This document shows positions 1-8,676 of a stretch of 64,000 bases of DNA, in pieces. Position numbers and translations under genes: made by a program. This DNA is from Pseudomonas songnenensis (GTDB lineage: Bacteria > Pseudomonadota > Gammaproteobacteria > Pseudomonadales > Pseudomonadaceae): positions 1 through 64,000 of the forward strand of contig NZ_RFFN01000006.1 in the NCBI RefSeq assembly GCF_003696315.1, read 5' to 3'. Within the stretch, counting starts at the first letter, position 1. Every line of letters begins with the position of its first letter. The notes beneath the pieces were generated by a model. That model was not told the DNA's origin and did no database searches. It worked only from the letters and a program-made list of their open reading frames with translations.

Positions 1-693
1 AAGACCATCCCCAACGCCCGCCGCATCGGCATGACCTGGATGATTCTGACCCTGGCCGGCGCGGTCGCGGTGGGCTTTCTCGGCATCGCCTACTTCGCCG
101 ACCATCCGGAGCAGGCCGGTGCGGTCAGCCAGAACGGCGAGCGGGTGTTCATGGAGCTGGTGAAGATCCTGTTCAACCCGTGGGTGGCCGGCATCATCCT
201 TTCCGGCGTGCTGGCAGCGGTGATGAGTACCCTCAGTGCCCAGCTCTTGGTCAGCTCCAGCGCGCTGACGCAGGACTTCTACAAGGCGATGCTGCGCAAG
301 AATGCCTCGCAGACCGAACTGGTCTGGGTCGGCCGCGGCATGGTCTTGTTGATCGCCCTGATCGCCATCGGCATCGCTTCCAACCCGGAGAGCAAGGTGC
401 TGGGCCTGGTGTCCTACGCCTGGGCCGGCTTCGGCGCGGCATTCGGGCCGGTGGTGCTGATCTCGCTGCTGTGGAAGCGCATGACCCGCAATGGCGCACT
501 GGTCGGCATGCTGGTTGGCGCCGTCACTGTGGTGGTGTGGAAGGAGTTTATCGGGCTGGGCCTGTACGAGATCATCCCGGGCTTCATCCTCGCCAGCATC
601 GCCATCGTCGTGGTAAGCAAGCTGGGCGCCGAGCCGGCCCCGAGCATCGTCAAGCGCTTCGAGGAAGCCGACGCGGATTACCACGCCGGTTGA
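1..693 (+). CDS. putP: Sodium/proline symporter PutP, C-terminal part
   Basis: The 5' end lies outside the window; the open frame enters at base 1 and ends in TGA. The visible 230 residues hold several hydrophobic membrane segments and a charged cytoplasmic tail, and the opening stretch (KTIPNARRIGMTWM) matches the conserved part of PutP, a member of the solute:sodium symporter family. PutP couples proline uptake to the sodium gradient across the inner membrane. Identity is by recalled family similarity; a close SSS paralog cannot be ruled out from the C-terminus alone. No putA is visible in the window. Confidence 0.85.
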   Translation, partial: KTIPNARRIGMTWMILTLAGAVAVGFLGIAYFADHPEQAGAVSQNGERVFMELVKILFNPWVAGIILSGVLAAVMSTLSAQLLVSSSALTQDFYKAMLRKNASQTELVWVGRGMVLLIALIAIGIASNPESKVLGLVSYAWAGFGAAFGPVVLISLLWKRMTRNGALVGMLVGAVTVVVWKEFIGLGLYEIIPGFILASIAIVVVSKLGAEPAPSIVKRFEEADADYHAG

Positions 694-698
694 GTCGG

Positions 699-734
699 CA
701 GCGCAGGTCGAGCAGCCACGCTCGACCTGCGCTG
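699..734. terminator. 14-bp perfect hairpin after putP
   Basis: Arms at 699-712 and 721-734 are perfect complements with an 8-base loop. The first arm starts 5 bases past the putP stop codon. There is no T-run after it, so it is either a non-canonical terminator or an mRNA-stabilising hairpin. A 12-bp palindrome (TGCGACGTCGCA, 733-744) overlaps its right edge. Confidence 0.5.
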
Positions 735-786
735 CGACGTCGCATGCAGCTGTACGCTTAGCGCATCCTGTGTATCCGACCAGGCT

Positions 787-1602
787 TCAATTCGTCACTT
801 CCGACAGATCGATCCGCCGCCAGCGCGCTTCCGCGAAGCTGTATACCGCGAAGGCGAGCATGCCGACACCGATCGCCAGCAGCAGCACGCCGCCTGCGGG
901 CATGCCCTGCAGCGCTTGCAGTGCTTCCTTGAGGCCCGGTGGATCGGTGGGCTCATAGCGGCTGCCACCCATGAACAGCAGGCCGGCGATGATCAGAAAG
1001 GAACAGCCACGGGCAGCCAGACCGACCCGGGAAACCGGGCGGACCAGCTGCATGGTGCGTTCATCGCACAGGAAGTAGCGTTCGAAATGCGCGCGCCAGG
1101 CCTTGATCAGGTGCGCAATGCCGACCCCAAGCGGGATCAGCGCGATCGCCCAGATCAGCCAGTGGGAATGCTCAAGGCCCAACAGGCGCATCAGGCTGTC
1201 GGTCTTGTCACTGCCCGAACCGCCGCCTCCCTCGGAGAAACGATCCAGCCCGCTCACCAGCAGGCTCAGGGTGAACAGTGCGAGCAGCAGGTTGACCACA
1301 CCGCTGCTTACCAGCCCCGTGCGGATCAGCAGGCCCTTGATATCGTGGCCGTGCCTGTCGGTATCGCCGATGCCCTGGGTCAGTCGCCAGGCCACATGCG
1401 CAAGCAGACCGATCACTACCAGCCAGAGCAGCATGCTTCCGAAGGGTTGCCCGAGCAGTTGCTGGACTGCGCCTTTGGTATCTACCGTCTTTCCTGCTCC
1501 AATCGCGGCCATGATGGCGAAAAATCCAATGATCACGTACACCACGCCTCGTGCCGCATAGCCACTGCGTGCCAGCCAGATCACCCCGCGGGTTACGTTC
1601 AT
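787..1602 (-). CDS. DUF1206 family membrane protein
   Basis: A 271-residue protein with about six hydrophobic segments in three repeated two-helix units, which is the layout of the DUF1206 family of inner-membrane proteins. Each unit carries a GYAARGVVYVIIG-like or RGCSFLIIAG-like start. A GGAGG ribosome site lies 8 bases before the ATG. Function is unknown for the family. It converges on putP and diverges from pcaR, so it is probably a single-gene unit. Confidence 0.75.
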   Translation of the reverse strand: MNVTRGVIWLARSGYAARGVVYVIIGFFAIMAAIGAGKTVDTKGAVQQLLGQPFGSMLLWLVVIGLLAHVAWRLTQGIGDTDRHGHDIKGLLIRTGLVSSGVVNLLLALFTLSLLVSGLDRFSEGGGGSGSDKTDSLMRLLGLEHSHWLIWAIALIPLGVGIAHLIKAWRAHFERYFLCDERTMQLVRPVSRVGLAARGCSFLIIAGLLFMGGSRYEPTDPPGLKEALQALQGMPAGGVLLLAIGVGMLAFAVYSFAEARWRRIDLSEVTN

Positions 1603-1762
1603 CCACCATCCTCCGTTGTGCCGTGAGAGAGAGGCGCCGTTGCGGCCACCTGTTCAGTAGACGTCCGGCTTGCCGCTCGGTTCGGAGATGGATTCGTCCG
1701 TTATAGCCGTATAGGCCCGGAATGCTGGCGCTCGCTTTGGCCACTATGCTGATGACGGGCTG

Positions 1763-1792
1763 GCGATTATCGACCGCTGTGCCGATAATCGC
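1763..1792. promoter_or_regulatory. Perfect inverted repeat before pcaR (probable PcaR autoregulatory operator)
   Basis: GCGATTATCG (1763-1772) and CGATAATCGC (1783-1792) form a perfect 10-bp inverted repeat with a 10-base spacer. The same CGATAATCG core occurs twice upstream of pcaI. As I recall it, the PcaR binding consensus in Pseudomonas putida is close to GTTCGATAATCGCAC. The repeat ends 28 bases before the pcaR start, a position that suits autorepression. Confidence 0.75.
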
Positions 1793-1820
1793 CCGAACTG
1801 CCAAGTTGAGGATTACCGCC

Positions 1821-2663
1821 ATGACCGACGACCATCGCGTCCATTTTCCGCCGATGGCACCACCCATCATCGCCTCGCCGGCCAAGCGTATCGACGCGCT
1901 GACGGGTGATCCCAACTTCATGACGTCCTTGGCGCGTGGCCTGGCGGTGATTCACGCGTTTCAGGAGCGCAAGCGCCTCCTCACCATCGCCCAGATCAGC
2001 CATCGCACCGAGATTCCGCGGGCAGCCGTGCGCCGCTGCCTGCACACGCTGATGAAACTGGGTTACGTCACCACCGATGGACGTACCTACTCGCTGCTGC
2101 CGAAGGTGCTGACGCTCGGTCACGCCTATCTGTCGTCGACCCCATTGGCGGTGACCGCGCAACCGATCCTCGACCGGCTCAGCGAGCAGCTGCACGAGGC
2201 CTGCTCGATGGCGACACTGGAGGGCGACGAGGTGCTCTACGTGGCGCGCTCGGCGACTCCGCAGCGGCTGATTTCCGTTGATCTTTCGGTGGGCAGCCGG
2301 CTGCCGGCCTACTGCACGTCCATGGGTCGCATCCTCCTCGCGGCGCTGGATGACGCGGCGCTGGACGACTACCTCGCCCGTGCCGACCTGCAGATCAAGA
2401 CCAGTCGCACTCTGCATACACCGGAAGCGTTGCGCAGCAGCATCGACGATATCCGTCGTCAGGGCTGGGTCATCGTCGACCAGGAGCTGGAAGTGGGATT
2501 GCGCTCGCTGGCGGTGCCGCTCAAGGACTCCGCCGGCCAGGTGCTGGCTGCGCTCAACGTTGGTACCCATGCCGGACGCGTTTCGCGCCAGGAGCTGGAA
2601 ACCCGCTTTCTACCGGTGTTGCTGGAGGCCAGTCGTGAGCTCAGCACCCGGTTGTTCCATTGA
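1821..2663 (+). CDS. pcaR: IclR-family regulator of the beta-ketoadipate pathway (PcaR)
   Basis: 280 residues from the ATG chosen here. This start has GAGGA 8 bases upstream and gives an N-terminus like known PcaR; an upstream ATG in frame would run through the operator. An N-terminal winged helix (LTIAQISHRTEIPRAAVRRC) is followed by an IclR effector domain with motifs such as LPAYCTSMGRILLAA and VDQELEVGLRSLAVP. PcaR activates pca genes in response to beta-ketoadipate and represses its own gene. Transcribed toward pcaI, with operator-like sites on both sides of the gene. Confidence 0.93.
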   Translation: MTDDHRVHFPPMAPPIIASPAKRIDALTGDPNFMTSLARGLAVIHAFQERKRLLTIAQISHRTEIPRAAVRRCLHTLMKLGYVTTDGRTYSLLPKVLTLGHAYLSSTPLAVTAQPILDRLSEQLHEACSMATLEGDEVLYVARSATPQRLISVDLSVGSRLPAYCTSMGRILLAALDDAALDDYLARADLQIKTSRTLHTPEALRSSIDDIRRQGWVIVDQELEVGLRSLAVPLKDSAGQVLAALNVGTHAGRVSRQELETRFLPVLLEASRELSTRLFH

Positions 2664-2781
2664 CCGCGAAGGTGGCTAGGGCGAGCTTCAAGTCCTTCTC
2701 GGACTGACGGCGCGCCCACGACAGGGGCGCTGATACACCAACCCAGCCTCATTGCAGGTGTTCGAAGCCAGATAGGTATCC

Positions 2782-2814
2782 GTTCGATAATCGAACCCTA
2801 TGTCGATTATCGGA
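2782..2814. promoter_or_regulatory. Two PcaR-like boxes in the pcaI promoter region
   Basis: GTTCGATAATCGAAC (2782-2796) is itself palindromic and nearly matches the recalled PcaR consensus. TGTCGATTATCGGA (2801-2814) is the same core in the opposite orientation. The pair has a 4-base gap and ends 76 bases before the pcaI start codon. In P. putida PcaR is reported to bind both the -35 and -10 elements, and paired boxes here fit that geometry. Confidence 0.72.
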
Positions 2815-2890
2815 TTGTGGCGCGGTGGTCGGACCGTTAACGTTTTCCCGAACGCACTCAGCGTACCGAAAACAACACGAGATTCGACTC

Positions 2891-3748
2891 ATGGCTGAAT
2901 TCCTCTCGCTCCGCGACGCCGTCGAGCGCTTCGTCCAGAACGGCGACACCGTCGCGCTGGAAGGTTTTACTCACCTGATCCCCACGGCTGCCGCCCATGA
3001 GATCGTCCGCCAGAACAAGCAGGATCTGACACTGGTGCGCATGACACCTGACCTGGTTTATGACCTGCTGATCGGCGCCGGCTGTGCGAAGAAGCTGATC
3101 TTCTCCTGGGGCGGCAATCCTGGCGTCGGTTCGCTGCATCGCCTGCGCGATGCGGTGGAGAAGGGCTGGCCACAGGCTCTGGAAATCGAGGAACACAGCC
3201 ATGCGGATCTCGCCAACGCCTATGTCGCCGGAGCGTCCGGTCTGCCGTTTGCGGTGCTGCGTGCCTACGCCGGTTCCGATCTGCCGAAGGTCAACCCGCT
3301 GATCAAGTCGGTTACCTGTCCTTTCACCGGTGAGGTGCTGGCGGCCGTGCCGAGCGTACGTCCGGATGTCACCGTCATCCATGCGCAGAGGGCCGATCGC
3401 AAGGGCAACGTGCTGATTCGTGGCATCCTCGGCGTGCAGAAGGAAGCGGCATTGGCGGCGAAGCGTTGCATCGTCACCGTCGAGGAGATCGTCGACGACC
3501 TCGAAGCACCGATGAATGCCTGCGTGCTGCCAACCTGGGCGCTGACCGCCGTGTGCCTGGTGCCAGGCGGCGCCCACCCGTCCTACGCCCATGGCTACTA
3601 CGAGCGCGACAACCGTTTCTACCAGTCCTGGGACCCGATCGCCCGTGACCGCGACGCGTTCACCGCCTGGATTGATACCTACATTCGCGGTACCGCCGAT
3701 TCTGCCGCCTACCGCGCGAAGATTGCCCAGCAGCAGGAGGCCAACTGA
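2891..3748 (+). CDS. pcaI: 3-oxoadipate CoA-transferase subunit A (PcaI/CatI)
   Basis: 285 residues, family I CoA-transferase alpha subunit. It moves CoA from succinyl-CoA to 3-oxoadipate, the penultimate step of aromatic ring degradation, as a heteromer with the next gene product. Its length (about 285 rather than about 230) and sequence (GDTVALEGFTHLIPTAAAHE) resemble the CatI/P. aeruginosa type, not the shorter P. putida PcaI. I chose the ATG giving MAEFLSLRDAV, since an earlier in-frame ATG adds residues unlike the family. The stop overlaps the pcaJ start by one base (TGATG). Confidence 0.9.
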   Translation: MAEFLSLRDAVERFVQNGDTVALEGFTHLIPTAAAHEIVRQNKQDLTLVRMTPDLVYDLLIGAGCAKKLIFSWGGNPGVGSLHRLRDAVEKGWPQALEIEEHSHADLANAYVAGASGLPFAVLRAYAGSDLPKVNPLIKSVTCPFTGEVLAAVPSVRPDVTVIHAQRADRKGNVLIRGILGVQKEAALAAKRCIVTVEEIVDDLEAPMNACVLPTWALTAVCLVPGGAHPSYAHGYYERDNRFYQSWDPIARDRDAFTAWIDTYIRGTADSAAYRAKIAQQQEAN

Positions 3749-4545
3749 TGAGCGCTCATCTCGGCAATGACTACAGCACCAATGAAATGATGACCGTAGC
3801 CGCGGCGCGCAATCTGGGTAACGGCAGCGTCTGTTTCGTCGGCATCGGCCTGCCGTCCAAGGCCGCCAATCTGGCCCGCCTGACCCACGCACCGGAAGTG
3901 GTGCTGATCTACGAATCGGGCCCGATCGGCGCCAAGCCGTCGGTGCTGCCCTTGTCCATCGGCGATGGCGAACTGGCCGAAACCGCCGACACCGTGGTGC
4001 CGACTGGCGAAATCTTTCGCTACTGGCTGCAGGGCGGACGCATCGACGTCGGCTTTCTCGGGGCTGCGCAGGTGGACAAGTACGGCAACATCAACACCAC
4101 GGTGATCGGTGACTATCACAAGCCCAAGGTGCGTCTGCCGGGCGCTGGTGGCGCGCCGGAAATCGCTGGCAGCGCGAAGAAGGTGCTGATCATCCTCAAG
4201 CAGTCCCACCGCACCTTTGTCGACAAGCTCGCCTTCATCACCTCGGTCGGTCATGGCGAGGGCGGTGAGCACCGCAAGCAGCTCGGTCTGCCGGGGGCCG
4301 GCCCGGTGGCGATCATCACCGATCTGTGCATCATGGAGCCGGAAGAAGGTACCAATGAATTCGTGGTCACCTCGCTGCACCCTGGCGTGGCGCGCGAGCA
4401 GGTGATCGAGAACACCGGTTGGCAGATCCGCTTCGCCGACACTGTGGCCGTCACCGAGCCGCCGCGTGCCGAGGAGCTGGAAGCGTTGCGCGCCCTGGAA
4501 GCACGCACGGCTGCTGCTCATGGTCAGTTGGGAGGTGAGGAATGA
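3748..4545 (+). CDS. pcaJ: 3-oxoadipate CoA-transferase subunit B (PcaJ/CatJ)
   Basis: 265 residues, beta subunit of the same CoA-transferase. The catalytic glutamate that forms the glutamyl-CoA thioester is expected at Glu56 in YESGPIG, and the glycine-rich stretch [10 protein letters not shown] precedes it. Translation is coupled to pcaI (1-base overlap) and to pcaF (ATGA overlap), which fits equimolar subunits and a single transcript from the PcaR-box promoter. Confidence 0.92.
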   Translation: MSAHLGNDYSTNEMMTVAAARNLGNGSVCFVGIGLPSKAANLARLTHAPEVVLIYESGPIGAKPSVLPLSIGDGELAETADTVVPTGEIFRYWLQGGRIDVGFLGAAQVDKYGNINTTVIGDYHKPKVRLPGAGGAPEIAGSAKKVLIILKQSHRTFVDKLAFITSVGHGEGGEHRKQLGLPGAGPVAIITDLCIMEPEEGTNEFVVTSLHPGVAREQVIENTGWQIRFADTVAVTEPPRAEELEALRALEARTAAAHGQLGGEE

Positions 4546-5747
4546 GTCGCGACGTATTTATCTGTGATGCCGTGCGCACGCCCATCGGCCGCTTTGGCGG
4601 TGCGCTGGCTGCGGTGCGCGCCGACGATCTGGCGGCGATTCCGCTCAAGGCGTTGCTCGAACGCAACCCGGGCCTTGACCCGGCAGCGGTCGATGAGGTC
4701 TTCATGGGCAGCGCCAACCAGGCCGGCGAGGACAACCGAAACGTCGCGCGCATGGCTTTGCTGCTCGCCGGTCTGCCGGAGACGGTGCCGGGCGTGACGC
4801 TCAACCGCCTCTGCGCCTCGGGCATGGACGCGGTCGGTACGGCCTTTCGTGCCATCGCCAGCGGCGAGCTGGAGCTGGCGATCGCCGGAGGCGTCGAGTC
4901 GATGTCCCGTGCGCCCTACGTGATGGGCAAGGCTGATACGGCCTTCGGTCGCACCCAGAAGATCGAGGACACCACCATTGGCTGGCGCTTTATCAACCCG
5001 AAGATGAAGGAGTTGTATGGCGTCGACGCCATGCCGCAGACGGCCGACAACGTCGCTGATGAGTGGCAGGTCAGCCGCGCGGATCAGGATGCCTTTGCCC
5101 TGCGCAGCCAGCAGCGTGCCACTGCGGCCCAGCAGGCCGGGTTCTTTGCCGAGGAAATCGTCCCGGTGGTGATCAGGGGCAAGAAGGGCGAAACGGTCTT
5201 CGACAGCGACGAGCATCCGCGCGCTGACACTACCGCCGACGCGCTGGCCAAGCTCAAGCCGGTCAACGGCCCGGACAAGACTGTCACTGCGGGCAACGCC
5301 TCGGGCGTCAACGATGGTGCTGCGGCAATGATTCTCGCCAGCGCCGAAGCCGTGCAGAAGTACGGACTCAAGCCGCGCGCCAAGGTGCTCGGTATGGCCA
5401 GCGCCGGCGTTGCGCCGCGCATCATGGGCTACGGCCCGGTGCCGGCAGTACGCAAGCTGTGTGAACGGCTGAACATCGCCGTGAGTGATTTCGACGTGAT
5501 CGAGCTCAACGAAGCCTTTGCGGCGCAAGGGCTGGCCGTGACCCGCGACCTCGGCCTGCCGGACGACAGCCCGAAGGTGAATCCCAACGGCGGTGCCATC
5601 GCCCTTGGCCATCCACTGGGCATGAGCGGCGCAAGGCTGGTGCTGACTGCAGTCCATCAGCTGGAGAAAACCGGCGGCCGTCTCGGTCTGGCGACCATGT
5701 GCGTCGGCGTAGGGCAGGGCCTGGCACTGGCCGTGGAGCGGGTCTGA
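4542..5747 (+). CDS. pcaF: 3-oxoadipyl-CoA thiolase PcaF
   Basis: 401 residues, full-length thiolase. It cleaves 3-oxoadipyl-CoA to succinyl-CoA and acetyl-CoA, the last step of the beta-ketoadipate pathway. The acyl-accepting cysteine is Cys91 in [12 protein letters not shown]; the second half carries the His-containing [23 protein letters not shown] and the C-terminal CVGVGQG motif. In P. aeruginosa the genes after pcaF are pcaT and pcaB; here 180 non-coding bases and pcaD follow instead. Confidence 0.95.
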   Translation: MSRDVFICDAVRTPIGRFGGALAAVRADDLAAIPLKALLERNPGLDPAAVDEVFMGSANQAGEDNRNVARMALLLAGLPETVPGVTLNRLCASGMDAVGTAFRAIASGELELAIAGGVESMSRAPYVMGKADTAFGRTQKIEDTTIGWRFINPKMKELYGVDAMPQTADNVADEWQVSRADQDAFALRSQQRATAAQQAGFFAEEIVPVVIRGKKGETVFDSDEHPRADTTADALAKLKPVNGPDKTVTAGNASGVNDGAAAMILASAEAVQKYGLKPRAKVLGMASAGVAPRIMGYGPVPAVRKLCERLNIAVSDFDVIELNEAFAAQGLAVTRDLGLPDDSPKVNPNGGAIALGHPLGMSGARLVLTAVHQLEKTGGRLGLATMCVGVGQGLALAVERV

Positions 5748-5927
5748 CAGCTGATGCCTGATAGGTTGGTCGCGGCGGCAGTCGTCTGCCGCGAAGCCTA
5801 TGAGGGTGGCTGATTCACACGATCCCATCTCTGCGCCATGCGAGCGGATACCTACAAAGCTGCCTGCGTGATTGGCCAACACCTGGAGGTGGGCGGCCTG
5901 ATCGAACAAACGAAAGAGAGAACAACA

Positions 5928-6716
5928 ATGCCGAGCGTGAAACTGGCCGATGTCAGCCTGAACTACCGATTCGATGGTGCGGAAAATGCTCCTGTACTGG
6001 TGCTCTCCAATTCACTGGGCACCGACCTGCACATGTGGGACGACCAGGTTGCGGCGTTCGCCGAGCACTTTCGCGTCCTGCGCTACGACACTCGGGGACA
6101 CGGCGGCTCCAGCGTGACGCCTGGTCCCTATAGCATCGAACAGCTGGGCCAGGATGTGCTAGGCATGCTGGATGCGTTTGGTATAGAGCGCTTTGCGTTC
6201 TGCGGTCTGTCCATGGGCGGGCTGATCGGCCAGTGGTTGGGCATACATGCGGGCGAGCGTCTACAGCGACTGGTGCTCTGCAACACCGGAGCAAAGATTG
6301 GCACTGACGAGGTGTGGAATACCCGTATAGACAGCGTCCTGGCCGGCCGCGAACAGACCATGCGCGACATGCGTGATGCATCCATTGCGCGCTGGTTCAC
6401 CGCCGAGTTCGCCCAAGCCAACCCGGCAGTTGCGGCACGCATCACCGACATGATCGGCAGTACCTCGCCGGACGGCTACGCTGCCAACTGCGCGGCGGTG
6501 CGCGACGCCGACTATCGTGGGCAGCTTGCCGCGGTCAAGGCACCGACATTGATCGTTTGCGGCGCCAAGGATCCGGTTACGACCGTCGAACACGGCGAGT
6601 TCATCCAGGCAAACATCCCAGGCGCCGAACTGGTCGCCTTCGAGGCTGCGCATCTATCCAACGTCGAAGCCGGCGACGCCTTCACACAGCGAGTGCTGAC
6701 GTTTTTGCGCGGCTGA
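5928..6716 (+). CDS. pcaD: 3-oxoadipate enol-lactonase PcaD
   Basis: 262 residues, alpha/beta hydrolase that opens beta-ketoadipate enol-lactone to beta-ketoadipate, the point where the catechol and protocatechuate branches meet. The nucleophile elbow is GLSMGG; the acid and base are expected in GAKDPVT and in AAHLSNVEA near the C-terminus. The start giving MPSVKLADVSLNYRF agrees with family members and has a weak GAGAG site upstream; an upstream ATG 30 codons earlier is unlikely. It is the last gene before the integrated element. Confidence 0.93.
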   Translation: MPSVKLADVSLNYRFDGAENAPVLVLSNSLGTDLHMWDDQVAAFAEHFRVLRYDTRGHGGSSVTPGPYSIEQLGQDVLGMLDAFGIERFAFCGLSMGGLIGQWLGIHAGERLQRLVLCNTGAKIGTDEVWNTRIDSVLAGREQTMRDMRDASIARWFTAEFAQANPAVAARITDMIGSTSPDGYAANCAAVRDADYRGQLAAVKAPTLIVCGAKDPVTTVEHGEFIQANIPGAELVAFEAAHLSNVEAGDAFTQRVLTFLRG

Positions 6717-6794
6717 GGACTGTGATGGGCTAGAAAACCGACCATCGAGCGCAATCGTAGTCAGGGCTCAACGCATGTCGCCGCCACAAACGAA

Positions 6795-6820
6795 AAGGCC
6801 CTGCGTATAAGCAGGGCCTT
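6795..6820 (-). terminator. Rho-independent terminator, originally that of tRNA-Gly
   Basis: AAGGCCCTGC and GCAGGGCCTT form a 10-bp stem with a 6-base loop. The T-run exists only in the leftward direction (the plus strand reads ACAAACGAAAA before the stem). The terminator therefore serves leftward transcription, best explained as the old terminator of tRNA-Gly before the element split them 16 kb apart. It may also end pcaD transcription. Confidence 0.75.
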
Positions 6821-6826
6821 CGAAGA

Positions 6827-6854
6827 CTGGAGCGGGCGAAGGGAATCGAACCCT
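6827..6854 (-). repeat. Left attachment site: 28-bp copy of the tRNA-Gly 3' end
   Basis: These 28 bases are identical to 22764-22791, which form the 3' end (CCA, acceptor arm and T-arm) of tRNA-Gly. Here the rest of the tRNA is missing, so this is the att scar left by site-specific integration and not a second tRNA gene. Confidence 0.93.
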
Positions 6855-6944
6855 TTTGCTTAGTGTGTCGTTCCGTCGCAAAGCGTGTCGTTATGCGGTT
6901 TCCGGGCTGAGCGGTCTGCTCGTTTCGTCGCTATTCGGCACAGT

Positions 6945-6966
6945 GTTTTCGACACTTTATCGACAG
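6945..6966. repeat. Left arm repeat, candidate integrase arm site
   Basis: The 22 bases have the form TTTTCGACACTT-N2-TCGACA and match 22687-22708 at 18 of 22 positions by eye. Both copies sit inside the element 50-95 bases from the att core. Further GTGTCG motifs, the reverse complement of CGACAC, lie at about 6863-6890. The pattern suits arm-type binding sites for integrase or excisionase. Confidence 0.5.
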
Positions 6967-8676
6967 TCAGTCAATTACTGCTGCTGCCTCTGCTTCTACT
7001 TCTGCCGCCTCTGGCTCATCGAATGCGCGGACCTTGTCGAACAGAATTCGATACACGACACGGGCAATCTTTGATGCGAGCAAGGGCGGCACAGCGTTAC
7101 CCACCTGGTGGAACTGCTCCGTCCGGTTGCCCTGGAAGAAGTAGTTATCCGGAAAGGTCTGAAGGCGGGCCGCTTCGCGTACTGAGAGGCTCCGGCACTG
7201 GGTAGGGTCGTAGTGGATGAAGTAGTGACCGTCTTTCGATATATGGCTGGTGATTGTAGTCGCCGGTAGGCCCTCTGCCTGAACCCGGAAGCGATCACTG
7301 AACACACCACTTTTCCAGTTCTTGTGATCAGGGGCCAGCCCTTCGAGATTGAAGCCTTTGTGGCCTTTTGGAGAGACACCGTAAAGCTTCGCGTAGGTAG
7401 CGGCGAACACGTAGCGACGCAGATCCGTGGGCATGTGGCCACGCACCTCGTGGTTCAGCCAGTAGTTCAAATCCGGGTCAAGGTACCACTCATCGAGCTG
7501 AGCGTTATCGGTGCCGCCATCCTCATTATCGGGCGACCGTCTCACGCGCCTTCCGCCAGGGCCTGTAGGCGCGTCGAAATCTCGTAATACGTCACTAAGG
7601 GCACGCCACATATTGTCTGCGACGTCTATCTGGGCGCGAAGGTATTCCACTTGGTCCCTGACGACGAATGCCCAGCTTTCGTGACTGTCCGGCATCTTGG
7701 TGAGGCTGCTGCGCAGTCTGGGTAGATTGTTCAGGATCTGTCCGACAGTGACGCGATCGTTGGCTGTATCGAGTTTTACCTGATTTGGATCGGGTGGCAG
7801 ACAATCTTCGGCGATACCCAGGAGGATCACCCGGTGACGCGCCTGGGGAATGCCGTAGTTCTCTGCTCGAATAATGAAGGCCCGTGGATCAATCTTGTCG
7901 ACGTCGTCTCCCGGTGCGAAGTGGGTTCCGGTGACAAGCGAATACAGGTGATAGCGCTTGCCGGCGCCTTCTCCATCGAGCGCCTGATGCGGGTTCGAGA
8001 GGTCCCTGAGAATATGGGAGAAGATTCGCTCGTTGTTCACCTTCGAAGAGAGAATGCCTTTCACATTCTCCATGACGAAGACGGTCGGCTGTTTCTCCCT
8101 GATGATGCGGAGGTATTCCTTGTACAGGAAGTGGCGATGATCCTCTTCGGCCTTGTAGTCCGCTTTGGCCTGATTTCGAGCGCGTCCGACGACGGAGTAT
8201 GCCTGGCACGGCGGTCCGCCTATCAGTACCCAAGGGCGGCTGTGATCCAGACCATGTAACGGGTCGGCCAGCGCTTCGTCCAGTTCCTGGTTTCCCTCTT
8301 CGCTCCCCAGGGTTATGCACCTTGCTTCCCTGCCTGCCTGATCCCATAGCTGACGGGTTTCGTCAGATGACACAAATTCGCCCGATGCGTCGGGATCGTT
8401 GCAGTACTTGTAGTACTCAGAGAGATGCGGGTCTTTGTTTTTTTTGAGCAGTCGATAAAACGCCCGCAAGCGAAGCGTTTGCCAAGCCTTGGGATCTTTC
8501 TCAGCAGAAACGACTATCTCGAAGCGCTTGCCGTCACCGAACGAAGTGAATCCCTCTCCAAGGCCACCGGGGCCAGCGAACAGGTCGACCACCTGAATGG
8601 GGTGGTCAAGCTCATCGAGAGGATCAACAGGCGTATCCTCCGGAAAAAGGGTCTTCTGGTCTTGATTCATGGACAT
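6967..8676 (-). CDS. DNA (cytosine-5) methyltransferase, Dcm-type
   Basis: About 569 residues with C5-methylase motifs in order: SAM site DLFAGPGGLGEGF (residues 31-43), catalytic Cys157 in GGPPCQAYSVVGRAR, motif VI in VMENVKGI, QARHRVILLG (motif VIII), SVREAARLQTFP (motif IX) and QVGNAVPPLLA (motif X). The gap between motifs VIII and IX is the target-recognition region; the target site cannot be read from sequence. The start is uncertain: two ATGs (ends at 8676 and 8670) lie over the start of the divergent vsr gene. Neither has a good ribosome site. The stop codon abuts the left arm repeat. No separate restriction endonuclease gene is evident beside it. Confidence 0.9.
   Translation of the reverse strand: MSMNQDQKTLFPEDTPVDPLDELDHPIQVVDLFAGPGGLGEGFTSFGDGKRFEIVVSAEKDPKAWQTLRLRAFYRLLKKNKDPHLSEYYKYCNDPDASGEFVSSDETRQLWDQAGREARCITLGSEEGNQELDEALADPLHGLDHSRPWVLIGGPPCQAYSVVGRARNQAKADYKAEEDHRHFLYKEYLRIIREKQPTVFVMENVKGILSSKVNNERIFSHILRDLSNPHQALDGEGAGKRYHLYSLVTGTHFAPGDDVDKIDPRAFIIRAENYGIPQARHRVILLGIAEDCLPPDPNQVKLDTANDRVTVGQILNNLPRLRSSLTKMPDSHESWAFVVRDQVEYLRAQIDVADNMWRALSDVLRDFDAPTGPGGRRVRRSPDNEDGGTDNAQLDEWYLDPDLNYWLNHEVRGHMPTDLRRYVFAATYAKLYGVSPKGHKGFNLEGLAPDHKNWKSGVFSDRFRVQAEGLPATTITSHISKDGHYFIHYDPTQCRSLSVREAARLQTFPDNYFFQGNRTEQFHQVGNAVPPLLASKIARVVYRILFDKVRAFDEPEAAEVEAEAAAVID

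Noticed and set aside
1722..1820. Extended N-terminus of PcaR from an upstream ATG
   Set aside because: The extension runs across the perfect operator repeat and has no family match; the ATG at 1821 has a proper ribosome site.
6827..6854. A second tRNA-Gly gene at the left end
   Set aside because: Only the 3' 27 bases of a tRNA are present; there is no anticodon arm or 5' half. It is an att scar.
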